The notes under the pieces: generated by a model
The model's input: only the letters and a program-made list of their open reading frames with translations
Databases searched by the model: none
What the model was told of the DNA's origin: nothing
Program-made: the position numbers and the translations under genes
Part shown: in pieces, positions 21,901-33,900 of the stretch
Position numbering within the stretch: the first letter of the stretch is position 1
Layout: each line of letters begins with the position of its first letter
Origin: Cyanophora paradoxa
Taxonomy: Eukaryota > Glaucocystophyceae > Cyanophorales > Cyanophoraceae
Reading direction: 5' to 3'
Assembly: GCA_004431415.1 (NCBI GenBank)
Contig: QPMI01000579.1
Location: forward strand, 124,001-188,000
Length of the DNA: 64,000 nt

Positions 21901-24900
21901 CGCAGCCGGCAAGCGTCAGCTGCCGCTTCGCGCGGTCGGACCGGCAGCCCGAGTTTCGCGGGCGCACCGAGGCGGGTCACCCGCAGCACGGGGAGGGCCG
22001 GCTCGTCAGGGCCGGGCAGCGAGTGCGGCGCGGGGGAGCCGTTGGGCAGCGTCGGAGATCTCGTCAGGGAGGCGACGAGCGGCACGCTCGTGTTCGGCAC
22101 CAGGCCCGCGACGTTCACGCCAACCGTCGAGATGTTCGCGCGATTGCTGACGACAGGGTCCGCCACCGAGACCACCTTCGGCACTGCGCCGCCCGGGCTC
22201 AGTCGGGCGAACGGTTTACGCTGCCGAGGCAGCGGGGCCTGCGCTAGTCTCTCCCCGCGCAGCGCGAGTGGCGGCTTGACCTCACCTTCTGCGTTCACCA
22301 CCCGGACGGCGTCGTCGAGCTTCGCCGTCCCCTGCACCGGCGACACGACCTGCGGCACTCCGTCGGCCCAGCCCGCCCACCACGGAAGCTGCGCCCGGCG
22401 CCGCGCACCCGCAGGTCGTACACGCCGGGCAGGGCGCCGGCCAGCACCGTAAACTCCAGCGTGTCGTTTGTGCCCGGCACCGGCCGCACGCCCGCCACCG
22501 CACACGGGCCCAGCGTGACCGTCGCGTTCGCGAGCGCCGCGGCGTCCTCGACGCCGGCGACGCGGACGTAGGTCGTCAGGTTCGCCTGCGTGGATACAAC
22601 GCGATCCTGCACGCCTCCCGCGGCAAGTCCAAGCGGGCCGAGGCCCGTCACGAGCACCGCGTGCGGGAGCCGCGCAGCCGGCTGCGTCCCATCCGCCGTC
22701 GCCACCGTGAGGTCGTACTTGCCGGGCTTTGCACCGGCGGTCTCGACCTCCAGCTCGAGCGTGCCGTTGTCTGCCGCGCCGCAGCCGGCAAGCGTCAGCT
22801 GCCGCTTCGCGCAGCGGGACTGGCAGCCCGAGTTTCGCGGGCGCACCGAGGCGGGTCACCCGCAGCACGGGGAGGGCCGGCTCGTCAGGGCCGGGCAGCG
22901 AGTGCGGCGCGGGGGAGCCGTTGGGCAGCGTCGGAGATCTCGTCAGGGAGGCGACGAGCGGCGCGCTCGTGTTCGGCACCAGGCCCGCGACGTTCACGCC
23001 AACCGTCGAGATGTTCGCGCGATTGCTGACGACGGGGTCCGCCACCGAGACCACCTTCGGCACTGCGCCGCCCGGGCTCAGTCGGGCGAAACGGTTTACG
23101 CTGCCGACGCAGCGGGGCCTGCGCTAGTCTCTCCCCGCGCAGCGCGAGTGGCGGCTTGATCTCACCTTCTGCGTTCACCACCCGGACGGCGTCGTCGAGC
23201 TTCGCCGTCCCCTGCACCGGCGACACGACCTGCGGCACTCCGTCGGCCCAGCCCGCCCACCGCGGAAGCTGCGCCCGGCGCCGCGCACCCGCAGGTCGTA
23301 CACGCCGGGCGGGGCGCCGGCCAGCACCGTGAACTCCAGCGTGTCGTTTGTGCCCGGCACCGGCCGCACGCCCGCCACCGCACACGGGCCCAGCGTGACC
23401 GTCGCGTTCGCGAGCGCCGCGGCGTCCTCGATGCCGGCAACACGGACGTAGGTCGTGCTGTTCGCTCGTGTGGACAGTACGCTGTCTTGCACGCCGAGCG
23501 GGTTCAGAGCAAGCGGGCCGAGGCTCGTCACCGTCAAGGCATCCGGGAGCCGGGCGGCCGGTTGCTGCCCATCAGCAGAGGTGATCACAAGGTCGTACTT
23601 CCCGGGCTGTGCGCCCGCTGTCTGAGCCTGGATTTCAAGCGTGTCGTTGTCTGCAAAACGAAAACGGCCGGTCAGCTCGGCCGGATCGCGGAGCTTTTCT
23701 GCAAAACAAACGTGTACGAAACCATGCGCACCAATGCGTTCAATCTTCAGAATCGGCAGAGATGGATCCGCGAAAAGCCCATGCGGTGCACGGGACCCGT
23801 CTGGAAGCCGCACTGCAGGCCGCAGGCTGACCTCGAGCGGGGCGCTCGTGTTCGGCACCAAGCCAGCCAGCGCCACGAGCGTCGTGAGGTTTGCGCGATT
23901 GCTGACGACGGGGTCCGCCACAGAAACCACCTTCGGCGCTGCGACGCCCGGCCTCGGTCATGCGAAACGATTCGAGCCGCGGACGCGGCGGGGCCTGCGC
24001 TAGTCCCTCCCCGCGCAGCGCGAGTGGCGGCTTTATCTCACCTTCTGCGTCCACCACCCGGACGGCGTCGTCGAGCTTCGCCGTCCCCTGCACCGGCGAC
24101 ACGACCTGCGGCACCCCGTCGGCCCAGCCCGCCCACCGTGGAAGCTGCGCCTGGGGCCGCGCACCCGCAGGTCGTACACGCCGGGCAGGGCGCCGGCCAG
24201 CACCGTGAACTCCAGCGTGTCGTTCGTGCCCGGCACTGGCCGCACGCCCGCCACCGCACACGGGCCCAGCGTGACCGTCGCGTTCGCGAGCGCCGCGGCG
24301 TCCTCGACGCCGGCGACGCGGGCGTAGGTCGTTGTGTTCGCTCGTGCGGACAGTACGCTGTCTTGCACGCCGAGCGGGTTCAGAGCAAGCGGGCCGAGGC
24401 TCGTCACCGTCAAGGCATCCGGGAGCCGGGCGGCCGGTTGCTTTCCATCAGCAGAGGTGATCACAAGGTCGTACTTCCCGGGCTGTGCGCCCGCTGTCTG
24501 AGCCTCGATTTCAAGCGTGTCGTTGTCTGCAAAACGAAAACGGCCGGTCAGCTCGGCCGGATCGCGGAGCTCTTCCGCTAAACAAACGTGTACGAAACCA
24601 TGCGCACCAATGCGTTCAATCTTCAGAATCGGCAGAGATGGATCCGCGAAAAGCCCATGCGGTGCACGGGACCCGTCTGGAAGCCGCACTGCAGGCCGCA
24701 GGCTGACCTCGAGCGGGGCGCTCGTGTTCGGCACCAAGCCAGCCAGCGCCACGAGCGTCGTGAGGTTTGCGCGATTGCTGACGACGGGGTCCGCCACAGA
24801 AACCACCTTAGGCGCTGCGACGCCCGGCCTCGGTCATGCGAAACGATTCGAGCCGTGGACGCGGCGGGGCCTGCGCTATTCCCTCCCCGCGCAGCGCGAG

Positions 24901-27900
24901 TGGCGTCCTGAATCGCACCTTCTGCGTCCACCACCCGGACGGCGTCGTCGAGCTTCGCCGTCCCCTGCACCGGCGACACGACCTGCGGCACCCCGTCGAC
25001 CCAGCCCGCCCACCGCGGAAGCTGCGCCCGGCGCCGCGCACCCGCAGGTCGTACACGCCGGGCGGGGCGCCGGCCAGCACGGTGAACTCCAGCGTGTCGT
25101 TTGTGCCCGGCACCGGCCGCACGCCCGCCACCGCACACGGGCCCAGCGTGACCGTCGCGTTCGCGAGCGCCGCGGCGTCCTCGATGCCGGCGATGCGGAC
25201 GTAGGTCGTGGTGTTTGCTCGTGCGGACAGTACGCTGTCTTGCACGCCGAGCGGGTTCAGAGTAAGTGGGCCGAGGCTCGTCACCGTCAAGGCATCCCGG
25301 AGCCGGGCGGCCGCTTGCTGCCCATCAGTCGGGAAAATGACGATCCCATACTTTCCTGGCTTGGCGCCTTCTGTGCTGATCGTGATGTCTACGCTTTCAG
25401 CATCTGTGCGAAATGTTCGTCAGCAGGGCATGCCGCGCAGTTGCAAAACGTATTCCGGATTCTCTGGGACGTTCTTGATGAGGAATGAATTCGCACCGGT
25501 ACGGTTAACTCTAATTATCTCCAAGGAAGGCGTGTCTAGCAAAGCAACCGGCACTTGTTCGCCACTCGCAAGGTTCTGAGAAGGCTTCGCCTCGAGTAGC
25601 AAAGGCATGCTCAAGTTCGCAATGAGGCCCATGACCGTAACGACAGTGGTCAAATTCGCTCCAGCTTTATTGCTGACAACAGGATCCGCCAGACCAAGTA
25701 TTGTTGGTGCTGTAGAAGGCGAACTAATTACGCACTCGTGCTCTCAGAGAAGACAGAAAAACTCCTCACCACTAGCGGCAGTGATAGTGAAAAGACGCGG
25801 CGCAACTGCTGCACCCTGAGCTGGAGAGCGGAGCTGCACCCCGTTGATTAGATAGAGTACTCTGGACCTTATGACTAGCAAGGTCGAGGCAACGAAGAGC
25901 GAACCTTCAGCTCGTACGTCCCCAAAGGTGCGCCCTCCATGATCGTGAAGCCCACTGTAGCGTTGAATCCTTGCTCCAGCCGCACATCGCGGGTCTCTAT
26001 GTCTCCAAGGAAAACTGTCGCATTCACGAGAGCGTTGCTGTAGCACGGCGAGGACGAGCTGCAGTTCAGCGTGGCCCAGACGCGCGTTGCGATGGTACTC
26101 GAGACCACGTAGTCCGAAACGCTCGAGATCACCAGCTTCGGGCCGTCGAAGACACGCACAGCCGCTGGGATGCGGGCCGAGGTGCCCATCGAGGATGCGA
26201 GCATCAAGTCCCAGAGGCCGACGGGCGCTCCCGCGGGGACATCGAACAGGATAGTGTCGTTCGATTCTGGATACCGCAGACTCTCAAGTGCCGGTCCAGC
26301 GGAGCCCCAAACAATTTCCGGCCGGAAGTAATGGAGATACTCAGGATCAGCATCGACAAAAAGACGAATCGTTTCCCGCGAGCGGTTGCTGATGACTCCG
26401 TAGTCAAAGTTCAAGATTATGGGCGGAGCCACGACGCGGAGGGCGCTTGAGAAGTTGAATTTGCCCATCAACAAGCCTTCGAAAACAACATCAACCTTGC
26501 CTCGCTGCCGGGTAAGGTTGCTTGGGATGGTCACGCGCATGTGCGTGGAGTTAAACGTGTAGCTCGATCTGGGAATCGGGGCTGTGCCGATCGACAGGGA
26601 GACGTTGGTGTCCGTGGCAAGCATGTTGCCGCCGACAATGTCGAGCACAACGCCGTCCCACTGGTCGACGACGACGGCGGGGGAGATCGACCGCATGTAC
26701 ACGGCCCCGAGCACCTCGAACGAGACCGGCATCGCCCGCTCCGCGATCGTGTCCGACATCACCGAGATGTTATAGAGGCCTGCGAGCGCATGCACGCCGC
26801 AATGAATCCCGGGCGCGCTCGATCGCCGCCAGAGCACCCTCGCACCTTCGACCAGCGAGTCGGGCGGAAGGGGCGCGAGGGCGTACGTCGAGTTGATTAC
26901 TGTCAGCGGAACGGGCGCGATCAGCGCCGGCATGACCAGGACGATGCTGGAGTCGTCGACAGGGAAGTCCTTTCCGCGCAGCGTGAGCGTGTATCCCGCC
27001 TGCGATTTTGGAATCGGGAAAAAAATTGACGGGCGACTGTCAGAGAAAGGATATAAACCTGGCTTGATCCTCGCACAGGAGTCACCGAAGTGACAAGCGG
27101 CGCTGCACCCAAAGTAAGTTGCGAATTTTCTATCGGGTAATAAAGAAAGACAGATGATCGCACGAATATACAGCCGCGCGATATCCGGAACGACGAGATC
27201 ATAGAAACCGTCGGCTGTCACGATCAAAGAGTACGCGCCCTGCCGCAGAGCAGAAATGAGGGCTTTTCACGGGCTGCCAATCTACTTGCTCTCGATCGCA
27301 CCGGCTCATACGCTCCCGGCGGCACAATGACGTTCATTAAAGTGTTGCTAACAACGTTCACTGCAGCGGTCAGACGCGAGCCATTCTGCACCGGTTGATA
27401 AAGAGCAGCAGACACAACGCCCACGCCGATGATGTCGCTCAGAGACGAGCCGATAACAGCGAGGACGATGTCGCGATCGATTGATGCAGTGGTCCGTTCA
27501 ACATAGCTTATGCTGAACACGCGCCGTAGATCTAGACTCTCCGAGATTCCAAATGGCGCGCATATGTCGGACATAAAGTTGACATCGTACACTCCAGGCA
27601 CGATTCGTGCTGTGTCGAGGACGAAAGTGATGAGCGACGAGCTGACGATAGTTAGGTTCTGCGGGGTTGGGAACTTGTTATCCGTTATTCGAAGCGAAGT
27701 GTCCGAACGGATGAAATTGGTTCCGTTGACTGAGACGATAGTCGCCAGCGACCCGTTGAAGGACCCGACGGAAGCGGAAACATTGAGAACACGTGGGTCC
27801 GGAACAACGGTTAAAGCAGAAAGAACCGTCTCGTTTGAGGCCACCAAGGGACTGGAAAGAGTAAGCGACGCGGTGCCTAGAGAGATGGTGACCGGCACGT

Positions 27901-30900
27901 TGAACGTAGCAATCTCTGCAGACAGGACCGTGACGTTCATCCGCGTCCCGCCAAGCGTGCACGTGATGTTCGGGTCCGAAGGGGGGAATCCCCTGCCGAA
28001 TACGGTGGCGCTGACTCCAGCCATCGCAAGCGAGCGGCTGATAACCGACGGAGAAATAGCAGCGATGGAAATAGCTGCGACGGGATTAAGGTGCTGATGA
28101 ACATCGAGAGGCGGACTAGAAACAAACGCACGCTCGAACACTTGGAAAGCTTTGTCCAAAGAGAACTCGCCGGCGCGCGTAGCAATCTGGAGATCGTACA
28201 CGTCCGGAGGCAGTGCGCGGCGCGGGATGTCCGCATTGAAGGAAATTAGACGCGAGCTTACGACCGTTCCTGATTGAATGAGGGCGGTTTCATAAATACG
28301 AGTGTTTACCGGACGTTCACTTGATCATTCGTGCATGCGCACCGTTAAACCGCGACGATGCTGTGGAATTGCCTACAACAATCTGAACTCTGTACGAGCC
28401 AGCAGAAGTACCGACTGGCCCTGTATCGAACTTCTCGCCGTAGATGAAGCCTTGGGGCGCATCAACGGAGGAGATTGACGGGCTTTCGAGCACTGTGATG
28501 TTAAGTTGAGACACAGCAGTGCCAAACCGCGACGATACAATTGCGATACTGTAGAAACCAGCCGGCAGCTTAGATGGAGTTATAGAGAAAGCGACTTGCG
28601 TGCTTGAAAGCACAGTCACATTGTCCTGTGCTTTAGTAAGCGATGTCCAGTGACTTCGATTTAGGGTCGAATGCAATTAACAAGCGTACCGCTTGTAGCG
28701 TAGTTGAATTTGCACCAAAGCCGCTGCAAATAACCGCCAGAGGTTGAATAGGACTACGATTGCTTGTGTCGTTGCGGTCCGGGAGGAAGCCACTGCCCAC
28801 GATAGAGCCGACGAGTGTGCGATCGTTCAAGAACACATCAGGGGAGACCGAAGATATCGTGGGCGCTGCGATTCGAACTCGGGATTCAGTGTGGTCGGTA
28901 TCAAGCGAGCTTTAGAAACGGAATTCGAAGCCGTGCACCAGGCAGAATCGTGAAAACGTTCGGGAAGTTATCAGAGCCAGTAGAAGAAGAGTTGAGCAGC
29001 AGAGAGAACGTTCCCGGCTGGAGGGGTCCCTTGGGGAACACGAGCTCGATTGTCTGTCGCGAGACGATGGACACGTTGACCATCGCGTATCCCCCAATGG
29101 TGACCGAGGCCGTGACGTTCTCTCCGAACGGGAAGTTCTCGCCCACGATCGTGATGGAGGCGCCCCCCTCGTTCGCCACCTCGTTCGCGGGGAGGAACTG
29201 CGTTATGTTCGGAGCCTTGCTTATCCGGATGGCGGATGGCAGCGAAGCCGAGCCGACGCGCGCCGACGTGAACTCGAGCGCGTACGTGCTGCGTTCTGGT
29301 CAACCCCAGAAGCAGCAGGGGGGGGGGTGGGGGGGGGGGTCGCACCCTTCTTCCAGAGCGGGGACGATGAAGGCCACCCGGTCAGCATCGATCACGCTAG
29401 CGTTCTTGACTTTCTCGCTTGCATAGGTTTGTTCATTCGTCTGAATAACGTTATGTCGCAATCAGCAGTCCGGCAAGGTTAAAATACTGCGCGCGCAGCC
29501 TCGCTCCCGCTTTGAACTCACAAGCTCGATGTTGATCGTGACGTCCGGCTTGAGGAAGTTGCGGCCCAGAAGGGTGACCTCCACCCCGCCGGCCTCCCGC
29601 ACGGGGCGCGGGACGAGCAGAGCGGAGAGGTTCGCGACAGGGTTCAGCGTGAACGCGCTGGGAAAGGTGAAAGCCCCCCAGCTCGTGTACACGGTGATCG
29701 GGTAGGTCCCGTTCGCGAGATCGCGCGGCATGTCGAAGCTGATCAACGTCTCCGAGGCTTCGTTGATACCTGTAACGTTGTACGGCCCGACCTGTACCGC
29801 GAAACAATGTAATTCAAACCTGCACAAGAAGAATGTTTTGGATCCGGTACCCGTACCTGAACTGCAAGGCTCGGGTCTGGAGTGCTCAAGGACGACATCG
29901 TCAGGTTCACGCTGTGCGAACGCGTTCAGGGTCAGAGCCGAGTAGGACAAGGCGGCCCGCGACGCGGTATGCGCACGTAAAGCCACCGGACACGGGGCCG
30001 TCGGCAGGAACGGCGCGAATGAGGTTCGGAGCTATAGCGATAACGATAAAGAACGCGGTTCGTTAGAGAAAAGGCTGCCAGTGTAAAACCATCGGCGAGA
30101 ATGCGCACGAGGAACAATTTCGAGATGAATGCGCTCGTTGACCAGGCCTGGGCCAGATAGGCGGCTTTCTACTGTCACGTTGTACATTCCCTGATGGGTA
30201 AGACGTCAATTAGCAAATGCAGCGCTGGCGCAAGGATGAAACGAGAGCAGCTCACCGGCGCCATCGCCGCGAGGTTCAGAGAAACGGAGAGCGTGTCGTC
30301 ATCCACCACCACCGCGCGCAAGGTGACCGCCCCCGTCTCGTTCTTGAAAGTGAGCGTTATATTATCCACGGGAATGACTGCACAAGCGCGCAGAGCGTCA
30401 GTGTCGCGCTTCTGAGTTGCTGGCTGGGAGGCGTACCGTTGAAGGCATCCAAGGTGATCTCACGGACACCCGGCGGCCCAGCGGGCAGGATGATGCGCTC
30501 AGAGCTGATAGAGCTCAAAATAATAACGGGGTTGTACACGAATGCGGAAGGAAGTCGAAGATCCGAGTTCGCGAGAGACATTGCGAATACGGAGACATCG
30601 ACGGGGTTTCCGAGCTCGAGCTCCTCGTTGGGAGGAGGCGCGACGGCGACGATCAGTGAGTCGCTGATGATGCGAACCGTACTGCACGCATCGGACCCAA
30701 TGTAGACGGTCAGGGGGTCGCCGAGAGCCGATAAGGCGGAGAACCCGCTGCCAGACAGGGTCACATTGTAGCCTCCGAGCGCTGATCCGTTGCCCGGCGC
30801 AACACCTGACACAACAACCTCTGCGGCACGTGCAAGCGCACTCTCAGGATCTTCGCGTACTGTTTCTGCTCGGGTGATCGAGAAATGTCTACTCACGCGG

Positions 30901-33900
30901 CTTTTGCAGAACGGTGAGGCGAGAAGGAACAGCAGCAATGGACGAAGGTTCAAGGTCCCAGCGAAGGTTTACGCTGTAGCTCCCCGCAGGTTTTTCGACA
31001 GGCACAGCGAAATACACGCTGCTCCTGTTCGCGACGTCGTTGAAGATAACTTGAACAGCGTCTACCGCGGATCCATTCAGAGTAACAACGAGATCCGAAG
31101 CCAGCTCCGGCGGCACATAAGCTTAGAAAACGGTCAGGCCTGGGGGGGGAGGGGGGGCGAATATGCACTTCGAAAAGAGATACACGACATACTTTGCATT
31201 GGAATCTCAATGGAAGATCCCAGACCGGCATATATAGCGGACGGCGCCAGCGATGTAGGTTGAAGAGCTGTAGAAGAAATTGAAATTGTCAAACAACGTT
31301 GCCCCCGAGCTCGAACACGAATACGGAAGAGCAAGAATGCACCCGAATAGAAGACAACTTTGCCGGAGAAGGTAAATATGGATGACTCGGCGATGAGCTG
31401 ATAGATGCCGGGAAGCAAGCTAGCAGGCTTCTCGACTATGACCAGAGTCGAGCTCACGACAGTCGCTCCTGCGGGGTAAGCGGTTCCTGCGGTACTCACG
31501 AGCTGTACCCGAAGGCTACCATCCGGGACCACGAAGTCCGTGCCGGAGATGTTCAGGGCGCTCGGGCCGAAGGCGACTCCTGCGCGCGGGGTCGCGGTTT
31601 CATTTTTATCAATCTGAATGAGCGTCTTTCATTATTCAGGTGCACCTGCTACGGTCGCCTCCGGCACGAAATTTGTTGCATCGGGAATGCTGATCACGTC
31701 AGTCCTGTCGCCCACGGTCTGTGTGATTGTTATGCCCGCAGAGCCAGGCTCCACAGTGGCAGCAGCGAGGTCTCCCGACTCGACGTCAGAACCAGATGCC
31801 GTCGCATTTATGACGATCGTGAAGATGATCTCAATTGTTCGGGGCGGGCCGTCATGGACTGTGACTTCGACGAGAGTTCCAACCAGCGGGCCCACAGTGA
31901 TCTCGATGGGGAACAGCGGGTCAATTGTCTCCGCGGTAAAGTTCAGAGAGATGACTATCGGTCTATCGCTGCTGGGTTCGACGGCGCCAATCGATGTGGG
32001 TGAAACGGTCCAGTTGGCGGGCACGACGGTAGATCCCGAGCTAGTGGATTCAAGACACGCCACGCAGATCGAATCTGCGAAACCTGGAGTGCGGAGCCGA
32101 ACTGAGTGCGTGCCAGGAGGCAGAGTGCCCGGCCGGATCACGACCGCTGCTGTTGTTCCATCGCCAGCGACCACCGCGGGAAGCACAAGCGACGCAATTT
32201 GAACGGTTGTACCAGCATTCGCAAGCAGGTTCTGTCCTTGTATTTCAATAGTTACCCCAAACGTGTAGACGAAGCTCGCCGGAGAAACGGATGCAACAAC
32301 GGGCTGAGGAAGAATGCTGAAGTTGTTCGAGCTGTCAAAGCTCGCAGAGATAGGCGTGTTGAATACAAGCTAGCGAAAATGAAATCAAGACGGATTCCGA
32401 TATACTGAAGAATGTAAGATCGCCATAGGCGAGCAACGAAACGCACGCGAACGATGTAGGCACCAGATGCCAGAGTGCTTGGTACGTCGACAAACCCAGA
32501 GGAGACAGACGCAAAACGGAACTTGGCAGCCGGCACAGTGTTCGCGGGGTCGCCCACAGGTACGAACTCTACGGCGTCGGGCTGCAGCATCTCGCGACCG
32601 CGAAGGGCAATTGTGCCGTTGAATCCAGGGAACGCGTTTGGCGGGCTCACCAGGAACGCCGGCTCTGAGTACGAATCGCCCATGAATATTGAGAGAAGCC
32701 TTTGAAAACAACCCGATAACAGCTCGCTTACTTCCGGCAATAACACCAGCCTGAGAAAGCAGAGTACCGTTGTCGTAAACCTGGATGTGGCCTCTCCCAA
32801 TCGGGTCTGTGCTCTGATTCACGTATGAGTACGCGTCGAGTGTTTCAACGCGGAGATTGTCGACAGCTTGATCCGCCGATGCGGACTGCGCCCCGGTCGA
32901 GGCGTGTAAGCAGTATGTCCAATTTAGATTGTCGGGAGACCAGTTCTTCAGGAGCAGCTGGTTAATCTGCGTGGTGTTCTGAACGCTGACGGAGAGGCGA
33001 GCAGATGTCGACGCATTGGTGCCTGCGGGGCGTATGGCGATGACGATGCGCCGCCAAGCGCGCGTCGGCGTGGATGCCGTGAACGCTTGGCGGAAGAGCA
33101 GGGTCGGTCCAGGATAGTAGACGTGAATAGACTTGTCGGCCGGGGTCACAACAAAACGAACGGTGAGCACGGCCCCAGGGTGGTACAGGAGCCCGTAGTT
33201 CGCTCGCCGGACGAGCTCGGAAACATTCGCCCGCAGCGGAATGTTGCCCATTGAGAAACTCAACCCCTCGCCAGCAGTGGCGCTGGAAGCACCTGAAATG
33301 AGCATGTCGAAGCTGATTGTCTGGAAGCGCGGGATCTTGGCCGGTGAAAAAACGAGCATTCCCGCCTGGTTCACGAGAAGCGTGGTCAGCGACAGGTAGC
33401 CGCCGTCGTTCTCCGAGCGGGCGGCGTGTCCGGAGAGGGCGGCCCGGAAATCCTTGATGAAGGGCAGGGAAAAGTCGGACTGGAAGACAACCGGCGACGG
33501 GAAGAAATCGAAGTCAAAGTCGGCAGCAACATCTCCCCAGTCCGATACGCTCCCGACAAGATTGCCGGTTAGCACAACCCGGGAAGAAGTCGCATCCATG
33601 ATTACGCTTTGGCCCGCCCGTCTAGGAAGTAGTTGCGCCGTCGTGGGCTTGAGAGCCGATGGAGAAACGACGCTCGGCGATACAGTGAGAACCGAAGACG
33701 AGTCCGGCAGGGAACGCGTGGTATTCAGCTCTCGATACGTGCAGCTTGCGCCAGCAGCCGATGCAAACGCAAGTTTCATCGTGTTCGTGGCGTTTGTGGG
33801 TATAGGATCAAGGTCGATGATCTTGAAATCGTCGATCCAGTGCTCGCCCACATAGTACGTGTCGTAGAGCCCGAGGCCTGTGTCGCCAATGACAGCAAAG

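Noticed and set aside
20831-22150. Long plus-strand open frames across the 880-bp array
   Set aside because: They are antisense shadows of GC-rich repeat units, repeat with the same period, and encode Arg/Ala-rich sequence without domains.
22195-22215. One-base loss in a unit (gcgaacgg instead of gcgaaacgg)
   Set aside because: It lies within the 103-nt intron, so it does not change the protein.
12745-25330. CRISPR-like or transposon array explanation for the regular repeats
   Set aside because: Units are about 880 bp, code for protein in a fixed 214-codon period, and have no spacers, terminal inverted repeats or transposase.
30357-30953. Possible gene start with a signal peptide (MNLRPLLLFLLASPF)
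   Set aside because: This Met lies in the wrong frame of a TIG exon, and the hydrophobic run continues through a GTGAGT donor into an intron.
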